Part shown: positions 31,080 to 41,099 of the stretch, one piece after another
How the letters are laid out: every line of letters starts with the position of its first letter
How positions within the stretch are numbered: position 1 is the stretch's first letter
Virus record (IMG/VR): IMGVR_UViG_3300031552_000003
Span: 1-64,000 of that record
Strand: one strand, 5' to 3'
Length of the DNA: 64,000 bases
DNA from: a virus
Notes under the pieces: model-generated
Seen by the model: the letters and a program-made list of their open reading frames with translations, nothing else
Databases searched by the model: none
What the model was told of the DNA's origin: nothing
Position numbers and translations under genes: made by a program

Positions 31080-31505
31080 ATGAATATATTAAACAGAGAA
31101 AATTTATTAAAAAAAGAAAAACTTGAAATCGAACAAGTTGATTTAGGAAATGATGAACACGTATTTGTTCGCCAAATGACTGGCAGGGAGCGTGACCGGT
31201 TTGAACAATCTTTGCTTAAAGAAATAAAGGACAATAAAGGGGATGTTGTGAGTTATGATCGTTCATTGGAAGATTTTAGGGCAAAATTAGCTGTTGTTAC
31301 ACTTTGTGATGAAGAAGGGAAATCTTTGTTACGTCCGGAAGATTATACTATTCTTAGTCAAAATATGAGTGCCAAACGATTGGAAGCAATTGTTAATGTA
31401 GCACAACGTTTAAATAAAATATCAGATGATGATAAAAAAGCTTTGGTAAAAAACTCCGAAGCCGGCCTGGACGACAATTCCAGTTCCGGCTGTGCCGAGA
31501 ATTAG
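31080..31505 (+). CDS. Tail assembly chaperone, short form (gpG-like)
   Basis: A 141-residue protein (IEQVDLGNDEHVFVRQMTGRER, SLEDFRAKLAVVTLCDEEGK) located between tail tube and tape measure. Codons 124-125 form part of the slippery sequence A AAA AAC at 31448-31454; most ribosomes would read through to the stop at 31503-31505. Such chaperones bind the tape measure during tail assembly. Confidence 0.85.
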   Translation: MNILNRENLLKKEKLEIEQVDLGNDEHVFVRQMTGRERDRFEQSLLKEIKDNKGDVVSYDRSLEDFRAKLAVVTLCDEEGKSLLRPEDYTILSQNMSAKRLEAIVNVAQRLNKISDDDKKALVKNSEAGLDDNSSSGCAEN

Positions 31506-31903
31506 GGTTTGCTCATCCAGATATACTTTTGGATGAGCTTACTTCTGTTCAAATAAGTGAATGGGAAGCCTATGATAAAATAGATCCTATTGGTACTTGG
31601 AGAGATGATTTTAGAATGGCTAATTTAGCTGCTATAATTACAAACATTGTAAATTGTTTATATTCAAAGAAAGGATCACAGCTAAAGTTAACCACTCCAT
31701 TAGATTTTATGCCTGATTGGAGTAATGACAAAAAAGAAGTTTCTATAAAACAAAGTCCGGAAGAAATGAAAGAATCTCTTTTAAGATTTGTAAAAATACA
31801 TAATAAAAAAATAGAAAGTCTAAAAACAAGCAGGGTTCCAAAACAAACAAGAAAAAAAAGAAACGATGAACATAGGAACAATGACAGCAACCCTGGGGGT
31901 TAA
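31080..31903 (+). CDS. Tail assembly chaperone, -1 frameshift long form (gpGT-like)
   Basis: The downstream frame (open from 31436 to 31903) has no ATG. Reading through the -1 shift after codon 125 continues LRSRPGRQFQF, then ELGFAHPDILLDELTSVQIS and EWEAYDKIDPIG, the usual gpT-type domain. The fusion would be about 274 residues. The short and long forms in a fixed ratio are a conserved feature of long-tailed phages. The stop overlaps the tape measure gene by 38 bp. Confidence 0.82.
31448..31491 (+). promoter_or_regulatory. Programmed -1 ribosomal frameshift signal
   Basis: The slippery heptamer A AAA AAC is in the correct phase (31448-31454). After a 5-base spacer there is a stem-loop. The outer stem is AGCCGG (31460-31465) with CCGGCT (31486-31491). 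The inner stem is CTGGA (31467-31471) with TCCAG (31479-31483). The loop has seven bases. This is a GC-rich island in A/T-rich sequence. Confidence 0.88.
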
Positions 31904-34808
31904 TACAGCAGGGTTGCAAATGGCAGAAGCAGCAATGCAACGTTTTCAACAAAAAGCGAATATTTCAATGGCAAATGTTACTAAAACTCTTGATAAAACA
32001 GGGCGGAATATGTATTATTTTGGAACTGCTGCCGGAAGATTTTTAACATTGCCATTAGCATTGGCCGGGGTTGCTGCTTTTAAAGCTGCAAAGGATTTTG
32101 AAAGTTCCATGCAAAAAATTGTTGGTTTAGTTGGTGTTGCACAAACACAGGTAAATGAATGGCGCCAGGAATTGTTAAAATTAGGGCCTGAAATAGGCAA
32201 AAGCCCTAAAGAATTGGCGGAAGCTTTGTATTTTATAACATCATCAGGGTTTAAAGGTGCAGAAGCAATGACGATATTGACTGAATCTGCAAAAGCTGCT
32301 GCTTCTGGTTTAGGTGAAGCAAAAGATATAGCTGATTTAGCTACCTCTGCGATGAGTGCTTACAAAAGTTCAGGGTTAACAGCAAGCCGTGTAATGGATG
32401 TATTAACTGCTGCTGTACGTGAAGGGAAAGGGGAAGCATCAGAGTATGCAAAACAAATGGGTGATGTTATTCCAATAGCATCTAAAATGGGGGTTAGTTT
32501 TGATCAAGTAGCATCAGCAATGTCTGCTGTTAGTTTAACAGGGACAGGGGTAGCTGAAGCTTCTACGCAGATAAAACGAATATTAATTTCATTACTAAAA
32601 GTAACACCACAAGCAGAGAAGGCTCTTAATGACATGGGGACTTCCGGACAGGAAATGCGGGATATATTTAGAAATCAAGGAATGCTTGAAGGATTGATAA
32701 AGTTAAACAAATTGTTTAATAAATTTGGGGAGGATATGGTAGGGAAAGTATTTCCAAATGTTCGGGCATTACTTCCTGTTTTATCATTAACAGGTGATCG
32801 TTTAAATGATAATATAAAATTGTTTAAAGCTGTGGATGAATCTTTAGGAAGTGCAAAAACAGCATATGAAGTTACAGCTAATACTATTGAGCGAAAATAC
32901 AATAAAGCATTGGCTTCTGCTCAAAGTTCCATGATTACTTTTGGAATGGCGTTGAAAGGTCCGATTGCTTCTTTTCTTGAAGGGTTTTCAAATAAAATAC
33001 AAAGTTTAACAAATTGGTTTAGCAATCTTACTAAATATCAGCAAGAATGGGTATTTCAAATAGGAGTTACTGTTGCAGCAATAAGTCCTTTAACTATTGC
33101 ATTAGGATTAATGATGAGGGGGCTTAGTGGGATAGCTGCTATTGTGACTTGGTTAAGTGCTAATCCTATTGTAATAGCAGGGGCAATAGCTGCTACGGCT
33201 ATAGCTATGGCAGCTCATTTAATAATAATAACTAATACAAATAAGGAATTACAAACATATTCTGAAAAATTAGAAGATTTAGGTGGAAGTACAAAATCTT
33301 TTACAGATATGTTAAACAAGGAAACAGCACAAATTTCATTATTGTTTTCTACATTAAAAGTAAGTAACAATAGTTTAAATGTGCGAAAAGCATATGTTGA
33401 TGAAATAAATAAAAAATATAAAGATTATTTACCTAATTTACTTTCTGAAAAAACAACATTAAATGAAATAAATGAAATTGAAGCTAAATTGATAGATAAT
33501 ATAAGAGCAAGAATGGCTGCACAATTTGAAAGTAAAAAGATAACTGCCATTTTAGATCAGCAAATAGAAAGAGAAAGTGAAATGCTAAATTACTTATCTT
33601 CTGCAAAAGTTCCGTTAGCAGTTTGGGTAGCTGCTTTTGAAGAAGCTTATTCTAATGTAACTAAATTTGGGAGGGCATATGCTGAATTTTTTGACCCTGA
33701 AGGAAATAAAATAGGAGAATATACAAAAGATATTGATGCTTTGGCTAAAATACTGAATATAGAACCAAAGTTATTGACAGGTACTTATTTTGAAAATATG
33801 CGAGGAAAATTTACTCCAGTTTTTGATGATTTAATTGCATATAGATTACAAGATACTAAAGCAATAGAGCGCACAAAACAAGCAATGAAGGAATATATTT
33901 CTTTAATTGAAGAATCTGTAAAAACTTCTGAAAAAGGAAAAGGTGGAAAGGGTAAAAAAGAAATAGATTATTCAACCATGTTTGGAAATCCAAAAGAGGC
34001 TTTAGAATGGTATCAAAAGGAATTAGACAAAGCTAAATATTTTAAATTTGAAATGCCTGAATTTGAAGAAACTGATTATACAAATTTTTTTAAAAAAATA
34101 GGAGATTCTGCTACACCTTTAGAAAATTTAAACAATCAGCTTGCTCGCATTGCTTTGCATAATTCTTTAGTTGCAGATTCTTTTGATAGCACTTCTTTAG
34201 CTTCAAAAACATTAAGTGAACAAATTGCTTTTACACAACAATCATATGATGCATTATTTGAGTTATATCCAATGGGAAATGAGTTATTGCAAATACGTAT
34301 TGATAAATTAAAAGAATTAAAAGAAGTTCAAGAAAAATCAAATAGAGCAGCAGAAATAGGAAGTACAGTTGCAAGAGAATTTTCACAAGCATTGCAAGGA
34401 AATATTGAAGATGCACAAGATTTAGGTAATGCTTTGCGTAGAGCTGCTATAAATGCGATTGCAGCATATATAGCCGAAGCAGTAGTATATAATGCTAAAA
34501 ATGCGATAACAACTTCTAAAAATCCTTATACAGCATTGATTAAAGCTGCTGCTATTTCTGCGGCTACACGAGCATTATTAGAAGGGATTGTGCCTAAATT
34601 AGCAGAGGGTGGAGAAGTTCCTCCCGGATACCCAGCAGACACATATCCAGCATTGCTTACATCAGGGGAAATAGTAACACCCCCAGGTAAACTACCATCT
34701 ATAGAAAATCAAAGTTCTTCAATGAATGGTGAGGTTGTATTTCGTATTGATGGATATGAGTTAGTAGGGATTCTTAAAAAATATGATCAAAAATTAAGCA
34801 AAATATAA
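31866..34808 (+). CDS. Tape measure protein (TP901 family)
   Basis: The 980-residue protein sets tail length. Residues about 75-330 are the TP901 core (FESSMQKIVGLVG, LAEALYFITSSGFKGAEAM, VRALLPVLSLTGDRLNDN). Hydrophobic helices occur at about 395-460 (VGVTVAAISPLTIALGLMMR and WLSANPIVIAGAIAATAIAM), followed by long helical regions and an Ala-rich segment near 855-900. The start lies inside the chaperone frameshift extension, the standard layout. The protein length implies a tail of roughly 140-150 nm by the usual 1.5 angstrom per residue rule. Confidence 0.92.
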   Translation: MNIGTMTATLGVNTAGLQMAEAAMQRFQQKANISMANVTKTLDKTGRNMYYFGTAAGRFLTLPLALAGVAAFKAAKDFESSMQKIVGLVGVAQTQVNEWRQELLKLGPEIGKSPKELAEALYFITSSGFKGAEAMTILTESAKAAASGLGEAKDIADLATSAMSAYKSSGLTASRVMDVLTAAVREGKGEASEYAKQMGDVIPIASKMGVSFDQVASAMSAVSLTGTGVAEASTQIKRILISLLKVTPQAEKALNDMGTSGQEMRDIFRNQGMLEGLIKLNKLFNKFGEDMVGKVFPNVRALLPVLSLTGDRLNDNIKLFKAVDESLGSAKTAYEVTANTIERKYNKALASAQSSMITFGMALKGPIASFLEGFSNKIQSLTNWFSNLTKYQQEWVFQIGVTVAAISPLTIALGLMMRGLSGIAAIVTWLSANPIVIAGAIAATAIAMAAHLIIITNTNKELQTYSEKLEDLGGSTKSFTDMLNKETAQISLLFSTLKVSNNSLNVRKAYVDEINKKYKDYLPNLLSEKTTLNEINEIEAKLIDNIRARMAAQFESKKITAILDQQIERESEMLNYLSSAKVPLAVWVAAFEEAYSNVTKFGRAYAEFFDPEGNKIGEYTKDIDALAKILNIEPKLLTGTYFENMRGKFTPVFDDLIAYRLQDTKAIERTKQAMKEYISLIEESVKTSEKGKGGKGKKEIDYSTMFGNPKEALEWYQKELDKAKYFKFEMPEFEETDYTNFFKKIGDSATPLENLNNQLARIALHNSLVADSFDSTSLASKTLSEQIAFTQQSYDALFELYPMGNELLQIRIDKLKELKEVQEKSNRAAEIGSTVAREFSQALQGNIEDAQDLGNALRRAAINAIAAYIAEAVVYNAKNAITTSKNPYTALIKAAAISAATRALLEGIVPKLAEGGEVPPGYPADTYPALLTSGEIVTPPGKLPSIENQSSSMNGEVVFRIDGYELVGILKKYDQKLSKI

Positions 34809-34812
34809 CAAC

Positions 34813-36912
34813 ATGGCATACGGGTTAAAATATGAATGTTTATTATATCCTTTTGGAACAGAAGAAGAGGTTTATCTCCGTATTTATGAAGATGAATATT
34901 CCGGGGGATCTTCTGCTTTAACAATTGCTAAAGATGGTATCAGCATTATGATGGATAAAACAGATTATTTTGATTCTATTGTTTCAGTTAATGCAGAAAT
35001 TCAAATTATAAATGATTTAGATGATTTTTTTGAATTAGATACTTTATTTTCAGTAAATGATTTTCAATATTATGTAAAAATTGTAGGAGGAACAGCAACA
35101 TATTTTGAAGGGTATATTCCATGTGATACTATAGAACAAACCTTTTTGCCAAAAGGGACAGTTATTATAAATGCTTCTAACAATTTAAAAAGATTAGACG
35201 GGTTTATTCCAACAATGTTTACATATAGAACAACATATACTTTGATTAGTATTATCAAACACTGTTTATCATTTACCGGATTGTCTTTGCCTATTTATGT
35301 AAATTGTTCGTTGTATGAATGGCAAGCTGATTCAGGGTATGTGTATTCTACAGCAGTATATTCTGTTTTTGAAAAATATATACATTCTGATTTGTTTTTA
35401 AAAAATGACAATGAATATCAAGATTGTTTAACTATTTTAAAAAGTATTTTAGAATCATTTGATTGTAAAATTTATTATTGGGATGAAAAATGGTATATTG
35501 AACGTGTAAAAGATTTGGGACATTCAACAAAACATTATGTTGTTTATTTAACAAACGATACAGGAACGGTTGCTAATGAAACTAATACTTTATATGAAAC
35601 AGGCAATACAAATACAAAATTAAGGTACACTGCACGATCACAAAAAATTTCATATATTCCGGGGGCAAAACAAATTCGTATAAATTTAAATGAAAAATTA
35701 AAAATCAATTTATTAAATTACTATTATGATAATTTAATTGTAAATAGTGGAGATTATGCAGAAAATTTTCAACCTACTTATTTAACATGGGAAGTTGATA
35801 AAAATACAATTTATGATAATAAATATAATATTTATAATATGTCAAATGAAGTAGAACTGTATAATAATTCACAAAATTTTACAACATATTGGACACATTT
35901 TGAATGGTATATTCTTGCTACAACAGCTTCTTATTATTATACAGCTCTTAGAGAATCTATATCTGGTGTATATACAAGATTTAGATTTATTATGAATGAA
36001 GAAGGTGATACAAATATGACAATTAAATTTAAATTTAAACTTCCACAAGATTTATTAGAAAATGAAAAACTTCAATATTTTATATCAGACAGAAATTTAC
36101 ATCCAAATAATCATATTTTTTATGTGAGATTTTTTTTACGTGAAGATTTTTATGGAAGTGGGGGATTTGTTGTATATGACCGGGATAATGGGAAATATGA
36201 AATGGTTTTTAGAGATGATATTATAGGTTGGCCAACAGTGGATCCTTTAATAATAGTAAAAGAAATTTCCTTTGATAATTTCACACACCCAGAATTTTTT
36301 CAATCAGAAGTAGAAATAACTATTCCAATTTCTGATTTTTCAGAAAATTTACAAAGTACTTCTCCTACATTTTTATTTGGATTATGTCAATTAGGATACT
36401 CTGGACCACCAGATGTTCAAATTTTTGATCCTATTGATACTGGGAGATATATGGAAGCGGGTTGTGCTATAAAAAAATCAATTTATGGAGATGTTGTAAT
36501 TAGTGTAAATGAAGATGTAGGTGATAATGTTCATACTGGGGGAGTTTCTACTAATTTTGTAAATACATTAGAAGTTGGAATGGTTTTGTATGATGGGGTT
36601 TCTTCTAATGTATTAAATTCAATAATAAAAGCAGATGGTTTCAGTATAACTACACAATGGGAAGATGCTTTTAGCCAAGCTCATTTACCATTAGTTAAAA
36701 AATCAATAGAAGATCGTTATCAAATTTATAATAAAGTTAGGCATGAAATAAATAGTGATTTTTTTTATGGGATATTAAAACCATTTAGTTTAGTGGATGC
36801 TCAATATTTTGATAATAATTTTTATGTAAATGGTTATCGGTATAATTTAGCTTCAAAAAGTTATTCTAATTTGAATTTAAAAGAATATGTAGATGATGAT
36901 GATGTATCTTAA
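34813..36912 (+). CDS. Tail hub/distal tail-associated protein
   Basis: The 699-residue protein follows the tape measure. Its N-terminal half (YECLLYPFGTEEEVYLRIYE, EIQIINDLDDFF, FEGYIPCDTIEQTFLPKG, DCLTILKSILESFDCKIYYWDEKWYIERV) resembles the tail-tip/hub proteins common in Bacteroidota siphoviruses; these combine distal-tail and baseplate-hub folds. The rest is beta-rich and probably carbohydrate-binding or structural. No enzymatic motif is visible. Confidence 0.7.
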   Translation: MAYGLKYECLLYPFGTEEEVYLRIYEDEYSGGSSALTIAKDGISIMMDKTDYFDSIVSVNAEIQIINDLDDFFELDTLFSVNDFQYYVKIVGGTATYFEGYIPCDTIEQTFLPKGTVIINASNNLKRLDGFIPTMFTYRTTYTLISIIKHCLSFTGLSLPIYVNCSLYEWQADSGYVYSTAVYSVFEKYIHSDLFLKNDNEYQDCLTILKSILESFDCKIYYWDEKWYIERVKDLGHSTKHYVVYLTNDTGTVANETNTLYETGNTNTKLRYTARSQKISYIPGAKQIRINLNEKLKINLLNYYYDNLIVNSGDYAENFQPTYLTWEVDKNTIYDNKYNIYNMSNEVELYNNSQNFTTYWTHFEWYILATTASYYYTALRESISGVYTRFRFIMNEEGDTNMTIKFKFKLPQDLLENEKLQYFISDRNLHPNNHIFYVRFFLREDFYGSGGFVVYDRDNGKYEMVFRDDIIGWPTVDPLIIVKEISFDNFTHPEFFQSEVEITIPISDFSENLQSTSPTFLFGLCQLGYSGPPDVQIFDPIDTGRYMEAGCAIKKSIYGDVVISVNEDVGDNVHTGGVSTNFVNTLEVGMVLYDGVSSNVLNSIIKADGFSITTQWEDAFSQAHLPLVKKSIEDRYQIYNKVRHEINSDFFYGILKPFSLVDAQYFDNNFYVNGYRYNLASKSYSNLNLKEYVDDDDVS

Positions 36913-36924
36913 ACTAATATAATT

Positions 36925-39657
36925 ATGGCAGGAGAAATTTCATATAATGCATATCGAAGAAATAATTATGATGAAAAAGAATATTACTCTATGATTGGTG
37001 GATATTCAGGAAGTGGTGTTTTAGGTAATTATTTATTAAAAACAGGGGATACTGCTACTGGAAGTTATACGTTTGATACAGATACATTATTTATTGATGC
37101 GGACAATCATGCAATAGGTATGGGTATAGGTTCTGATTCCCCGGGTTCTTTATTAGATATGGAAGGGGCCTTGACTGTTCGTGGAATTTCTGCTCCTGGA
37201 CTTTCTTCTGCGGGACAAGGTATTCTTTATTTTGATGTTACTTCCAATGTTTTTAAAATATCTGAAAATGGAGGAACTTACAAAAATATATTTGGTGGAT
37301 ATTGGACTGCAAATGAGAATGATATTTATAATAATAATTCTGGTGGAGTTGGGATTGGAATAAATTCTCCTATAGGAATGTTGCATCTTAATGGAGATGC
37401 GGAATTTTCAGGTAATGATTTGGTGATTCAAAATAGCTCTAATAACTGTGGTTTAACTATAATAAGTGATGTGAGTTGTTATGTTTATTATAAAATTTCA
37501 AGTACTATAGGCGCTGCAATAGGTATAGAAAGTAATGGTAATCTACGATTTTGGAGAAATTACTCAGGATGGGTAGAATCCATAACATTACAAAATACAT
37601 CTGGTAATGTAGGAATAAATAATTCGGATCCAGCTTTTACATTAGATGTAGATGGTACGGGGTATTTTACAGGTGAAGTTCTTTTAGAAGATAATATAGG
37701 CAGTGATACTTTTTTTAGTGGATTTGGAGGAAGTGGGTGGAGGTTAGATGCAGATTCTTCGGGAGTAAATACATTATCTGTTGATAATTTATATGTTCGT
37801 AAAGCAATGAATGTTTATGAACTTATAATTAATCAAATACGTGCTACAAATGGTTCTTTATGGGTGAGTGATTCTGTAAAAATTACAAATTTTGAATTAG
37901 CTCCATATTATGATGATCCTCCTGGTTCAGGAACAGGATATACAGTTTATATAGATACAGAAAATTTTACATATTCATCATTACCAATTCATCCCGGAGA
38001 TTTTTTGAGGTGTCAAAAATGGACTGGTTCCGGGGTTAAATATTATACTGCCCATATAGATGCAGTGAATAAGACTGGTCCTACATATTATGATTATTTT
38101 AACATGCATATAATAGATGGTGCGGGAATTCCTGAAATTGGAGATGTTCTTGTTCGCATAGGGCATGGGTATGATACAAATAGACAAGGAGCTATCTATT
38201 TAACTGCAAGTGACACAAATGCCCCTTATATTGATATTTTAGATGGTGTGGATGGTGCTTCTTTTGCAGGTAAAACAAAAGTTCGTTTAGGACATTTAGC
38301 AGGTATTACTGATGCAGATTTTGGAGGAACTTTAAGTGGGTATGGTTTATACGCGAGTAATGCTTATTTAAAAGGTGAATTGATTATGGTGGCAAATTCA
38401 TCTAAAAGTGGCATTCCTGAATCATATAACTTTCAAAGTTCATCAGATGGCTGGCAAATTGCATATGGGACAAAAACTGAAAATACAAATACGATAACAA
38501 TTGAATCAACATATACTACAAACCCTGTTGCATTGTTTAGGCACAACCTGTATTTTCCGGGAAAATCATTACATATTTTACAAGTACGAATAAAAAGGAT
38601 AACGGATGGTAGTAACTGGGTTGGTAAATGTTATTATAAAACAAGTGGACATGATTATACAGATAGTTATTATAAATCATTTAATGAGAGTGATATTACA
38701 ACTGAATGGGGATCACTTTGTTTAGACATGTCTGAATTAACCGCAGGAGGAACAGATTTTATTGATAATACTATATTATCATTATATTTCTTTTTCGGAT
38801 ATGATGATGGTGGGGGTGTTCCTGATAAATATGAGATTGATCAAATTGTTATAGGTGATGGCACAAATTGGGGGGCAGTAAAAGGTATTCCTTCTATGTT
38901 AGAACCACCAACTGGTACTGGTTTATTTTTATCTGCTACTCACATGGGATATTATACAGCAAGTGCATGGAAAACTTATATGGATAATGCTGGAAATATG
39001 GTATTAGGTGATTATGCTGGAGGTAATGCAGGATTGTATTGGGATCAAAGTGGGGCTGCATTAAATATACGAGGAATTATTCGTGCAACATCTGGTGATA
39101 TAGGTGGTTGGACAATAAACAGTGCATATCTTGCAAAAGATACAGGCACAGATGCTACAAGTGCAGGAATGGCCCCTACTGATTATCCTTTTTATGGAGG
39201 GGCTACTTATGCGAATAGGGCAACAGCCCCTTTTAGAGTAACTAATGCTGGGGTTTTAACAGCATCTGATGCTTTAATAACAGGAACATTACAAACTGGG
39301 GCATCTGGAAAAAGAGCAGTGTTAAGTGGTGTTGATAATAATATGCTTTTTTATGGAACGGATGGTAGTTTAATTACTATTGATGATAGTTTACTCACAG
39401 ATGATACTCATTGGGAAGCTGAACCTGGTATAAAAATCGAAGGTACAAGCTATTTTTCATACCCATCATGTTTAGTATCTTCTATGGTTTTTGAAATGCT
39501 AAATTACACTTATAGTCATCAATTTTATGTGAAGACAAATGATACATATTTAGAAATATATGCAAAAGATATGTATCATTATACTGGTGGAAATGGGAAT
39601 GTAAAAAATTTATGTATAGATACTGTAACAGGAAGAATTATGTGTAATTTTTCTTAA
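36925..39657 (+). CDS. Tail fibre / tail tip protein
   Basis: The 910-residue protein carries repeated fibre motifs of the type VGIGxxSPxxxLxxxG (GVGIGINSPIGMLHLNGD, VGINNSDPAFTLDVDG). It also has a central segment typical of tail tip proteins (IYLTASDTNAPYIDILDGVD, GYGLYASNAYLKGELIM) and a later DIGGWTINSAYLAKDT repeat. These build trimeric beta-structured fibres used for host recognition. No C-terminal intramolecular chaperone domain is seen. Confidence 0.83.
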   Translation: MAGEISYNAYRRNNYDEKEYYSMIGGYSGSGVLGNYLLKTGDTATGSYTFDTDTLFIDADNHAIGMGIGSDSPGSLLDMEGALTVRGISAPGLSSAGQGILYFDVTSNVFKISENGGTYKNIFGGYWTANENDIYNNNSGGVGIGINSPIGMLHLNGDAEFSGNDLVIQNSSNNCGLTIISDVSCYVYYKISSTIGAAIGIESNGNLRFWRNYSGWVESITLQNTSGNVGINNSDPAFTLDVDGTGYFTGEVLLEDNIGSDTFFSGFGGSGWRLDADSSGVNTLSVDNLYVRKAMNVYELIINQIRATNGSLWVSDSVKITNFELAPYYDDPPGSGTGYTVYIDTENFTYSSLPIHPGDFLRCQKWTGSGVKYYTAHIDAVNKTGPTYYDYFNMHIIDGAGIPEIGDVLVRIGHGYDTNRQGAIYLTASDTNAPYIDILDGVDGASFAGKTKVRLGHLAGITDADFGGTLSGYGLYASNAYLKGELIMVANSSKSGIPESYNFQSSSDGWQIAYGTKTENTNTITIESTYTTNPVALFRHNLYFPGKSLHILQVRIKRITDGSNWVGKCYYKTSGHDYTDSYYKSFNESDITTEWGSLCLDMSELTAGGTDFIDNTILSLYFFFGYDDGGGVPDKYEIDQIVIGDGTNWGAVKGIPSMLEPPTGTGLFLSATHMGYYTASAWKTYMDNAGNMVLGDYAGGNAGLYWDQSGAALNIRGIIRATSGDIGGWTINSAYLAKDTGTDATSAGMAPTDYPFYGGATYANRATAPFRVTNAGVLTASDALITGTLQTGASGKRAVLSGVDNNMLFYGTDGSLITIDDSLLTDDTHWEAEPGIKIEGTSYFSYPSCLVSSMVFEMLNYTYSHQFYVKTNDTYLEIYAKDMYHYTGGNGNVKNLCIDTVTGRIMCNFS

Positions 39658-39683
39658 TTTTTACTAATCAAATAAATATAAAT

Positions 39684-39980
39684 ATGAAAATTAAAATTAA
39701 TGAATGTTTAAAAGGAGTTGATGGGGTTAGTCCTATTGTGGAAAAAGAAATTGTATTAACTTTAAAAGAGGTGTGCATTGCAGCAGTGTTAACCCCAATG
39801 GAAGGAGAAGATCAAAAGAAAAAATTTGAGAAGTGGGAAATTTACAAAAAACTCCGGGACAGTGTAGAAACTGTTGAATTGTCCGTAGAAGAAATATCTG
39901 CAATTAAAGCTTCAATAGGTAAGTTTTATCCACCTTTAATTTTGGGACAAAGTTTTGAAATGTTGGAACAAATTATCTAA
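39684..39980 (+). CDS. Small protein ending the late operon
   Basis: A 98-residue protein (EKEIVLTLKEVCIAAVLTPM, FEKWEIYKKLRDSVETVELS, SIGKFYPPLILGQSFEML). The mostly helical pattern with Val-Glu-Leu-Ser then Pro-Pro-Leu-Ile-x-Gly-Gln recurs in phages downstream of tail fibre genes, with unknown function; a fibre chaperone is possible. A strong terminator follows. Confidence 0.65.
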   Translation: MKIKINECLKGVDGVSPIVEKEIVLTLKEVCIAAVLTPMEGEDQKKKFEKWEIYKKLRDSVETVELSVEEISAIKASIGKFYPPLILGQSFEMLEQII

Positions 39981-40004
39981 CATATATTTTGCATAGACTT
40001 TTTA

Positions 40005-40041
40005 TAAAAATCCCGACACTGTGATAGTATCGGGATTTTTT
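40005..40041. terminator. Bidirectional intrinsic terminator between convergent operons
   Basis: The sequence AAAAATCCCGA, a short loop region, then TCGGGATTTTT forms a stem with T-run and A-run on opposite sides, so it can terminate both the rightward late transcript and the leftward replication transcript. The leftward genes begin to end right at it (last stop at 40040). Confidence 0.88.
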
Positions 40042-40378
40042 ACATTACTCGTTTCCATTCAAATCCAGCGCATGTTTTTTTAATCCCTCTAACTGTATTA
40101 TTTAAAGCCCCTTTAGTTACACCCATAGCTTTTGCAGCAACAGTACCATTTCTCCATGTTTTTATTACTTTACCATCTTTTATTTGAGCTACTTTTTTAC
40201 CAATGTGCCTTTCCATACGGGCGTGCTCATGTCCAATAGTGTAAACAATATTTAAATAATATTTTAAATAGCGTATAGGAACATAATGATCAATAGTAGG
40301 TGTATAATCTTCTGTTGAAAGGATGCTTCTTTTACGCATTTCTAAAAGTATCTTATCTATTAATTCATCTTGTTGCAT
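40040..40378 (-). CDS. Orphan NUMOD/IENR1-type DNA-binding domain protein
   Basis: The 112-residue protein has an N-terminal helical part with TEDYTPTIDHYVPIRYLKYY (an HNH-like His pair region). A C-terminal module follows: KKVAQIKDGKVIKTWRNGTV, then AAKAMGVTKGALNNTV, then CAGFEWKRV. The module matches the modular DNA-binding repeats (NUMOD1/IENR1) of homing endonucleases. A complete nuclease motif is not clear, so it may be a DNA-binding relic or a regulator. It is the last gene before the terminator. Confidence 0.7.
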   Translation of the reverse strand: MQQDELIDKILLEMRKRSILSTEDYTPTIDHYVPIRYLKYYLNIVYTIGHEHARMERHIGKKVAQIKDGKVIKTWRNGTVAAKAMGVTKGALNNTVRGIKKTCAGFEWKRVM

Positions 40379-41005
40379 TTATTTTAAGTATTTTACTTTG
40401 GATATTTTATTTTTGATACTTATTTCAAATACTTTATCAGCTGTTTCAATAATATCTTCACGTGGAATTCTTTCATCACTAACAGTGATTATCTGCATAC
40501 CTATGCGTTTAGATATTTCTTTTATCATTTCAAGTACCCTTTTGTTTGGTTCGACCCCTTTTAAATGCTTGAAAGGCTCATCTAATAATATAATCGGGCT
40601 TGTATGTGGTACTTGCATTGTCCATGATGCTACACGTAAAGCAAATGCAGCCACGTCAACTGCCCCTACACCGGAAGCAGTTTTTGGATTGACAATGTTT
40701 CCATCCCTGTTAAAAGAAAGGTCACATTCTGTTTTATTTCTGCGTTGGACAAAATCTACTTCTAAAGAATATGGTTCCGGAAAAACGCTCTCAAGTGCAA
40801 GAGAAGTAATGTCAGATATATGTACAGAAAGTTGTTCCTGTGTTTTTAGGCCCACTTCTCGTATAATTTCTCGTGCTTGTTCATGTTTATGCAAATCACG
40901 TTTTTTTTCTTTTATTTCAATTTTGAGAGAAGAGATATTTTTTTGTATCTGATTTTTTTGGCCCTTCAACCTTTCCAAGGAATTTCTCAGGTTTTTTACG
41001 TCCAT
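40379..41005 (-). CDS. SbcC/Rad50-type ATPase, C-terminal half (split gene)
   Basis: The 208-residue protein holds a short coiled coil (about 5-50), a degenerate ABC signature ASGVGAVDVAAFALRVASW (about 110-128) and a Walker B with D-loop, SPIILLDEPFKHLKG (DE at 142-143). It lacks Walker A. The matching Walker A half, with half of the coiled coil and a zinc-hook CPLC, is encoded separately at 44343-45425, and SbcD between them. The two halves would have to assemble to form an ATPase. Roles: DNA end processing and recombination-dependent replication. Confidence 0.83.
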   Translation of the reverse strand: MDVKNLRNSLERLKGQKNQIQKNISSLKIEIKEKKRDLHKHEQAREIIREVGLKTQEQLSVHISDITSLALESVFPEPYSLEVDFVQRRNKTECDLSFNRDGNIVNPKTASGVGAVDVAAFALRVASWTMQVPHTSPIILLDEPFKHLKGVEPNKRVLEMIKEISKRIGMQIITVSDERIPREDIIETADKVFEISIKNKISKVKYLK

Positions 41006-41099
41006 GTGGAATTAATTTTATTAGAAATATTAAACTTTTAAAAAAATAAGCAATTAAATATAGAATAGGAATTGCAATTGCTTTAAGTACATTTTTCAT
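40917..41099 (-). CDS. Small membrane protein
   Basis: From the ATG at 41099 the product is 60 residues with one or two hydrophobic segments (VLKAIAIPILYLIAYFFKSL IFLIKLI region) and a basic tail HGRKKPEKFLGKVEGPKKSD. Its last 89 bases overlap the SbcC C-half in another frame, a long overlap for this genome, so the gene is only moderately supported. Confidence 0.5.
   Translation of the reverse strand: MKNVLKAIAIPILYLIAYFFKSLIFLIKLIPHGRKKPEKFLGKVEGPKKSDTKKYLFSQN

Noticed and set aside
31570-31890. 106-codon leftward frame opposite the chaperone extension
   Set aside because: Phe/Leu/Cys-rich antisense translation typical of a shadow of a Lys-rich A/T-rich gene.
40323-40952. 209-codon rightward frame opposite the SbcC C-terminal half
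   Set aside because: It is an antisense shadow of a gene with clear Walker B and signature motifs, and its translation is Ser/Ile/Cys-rich without family features.
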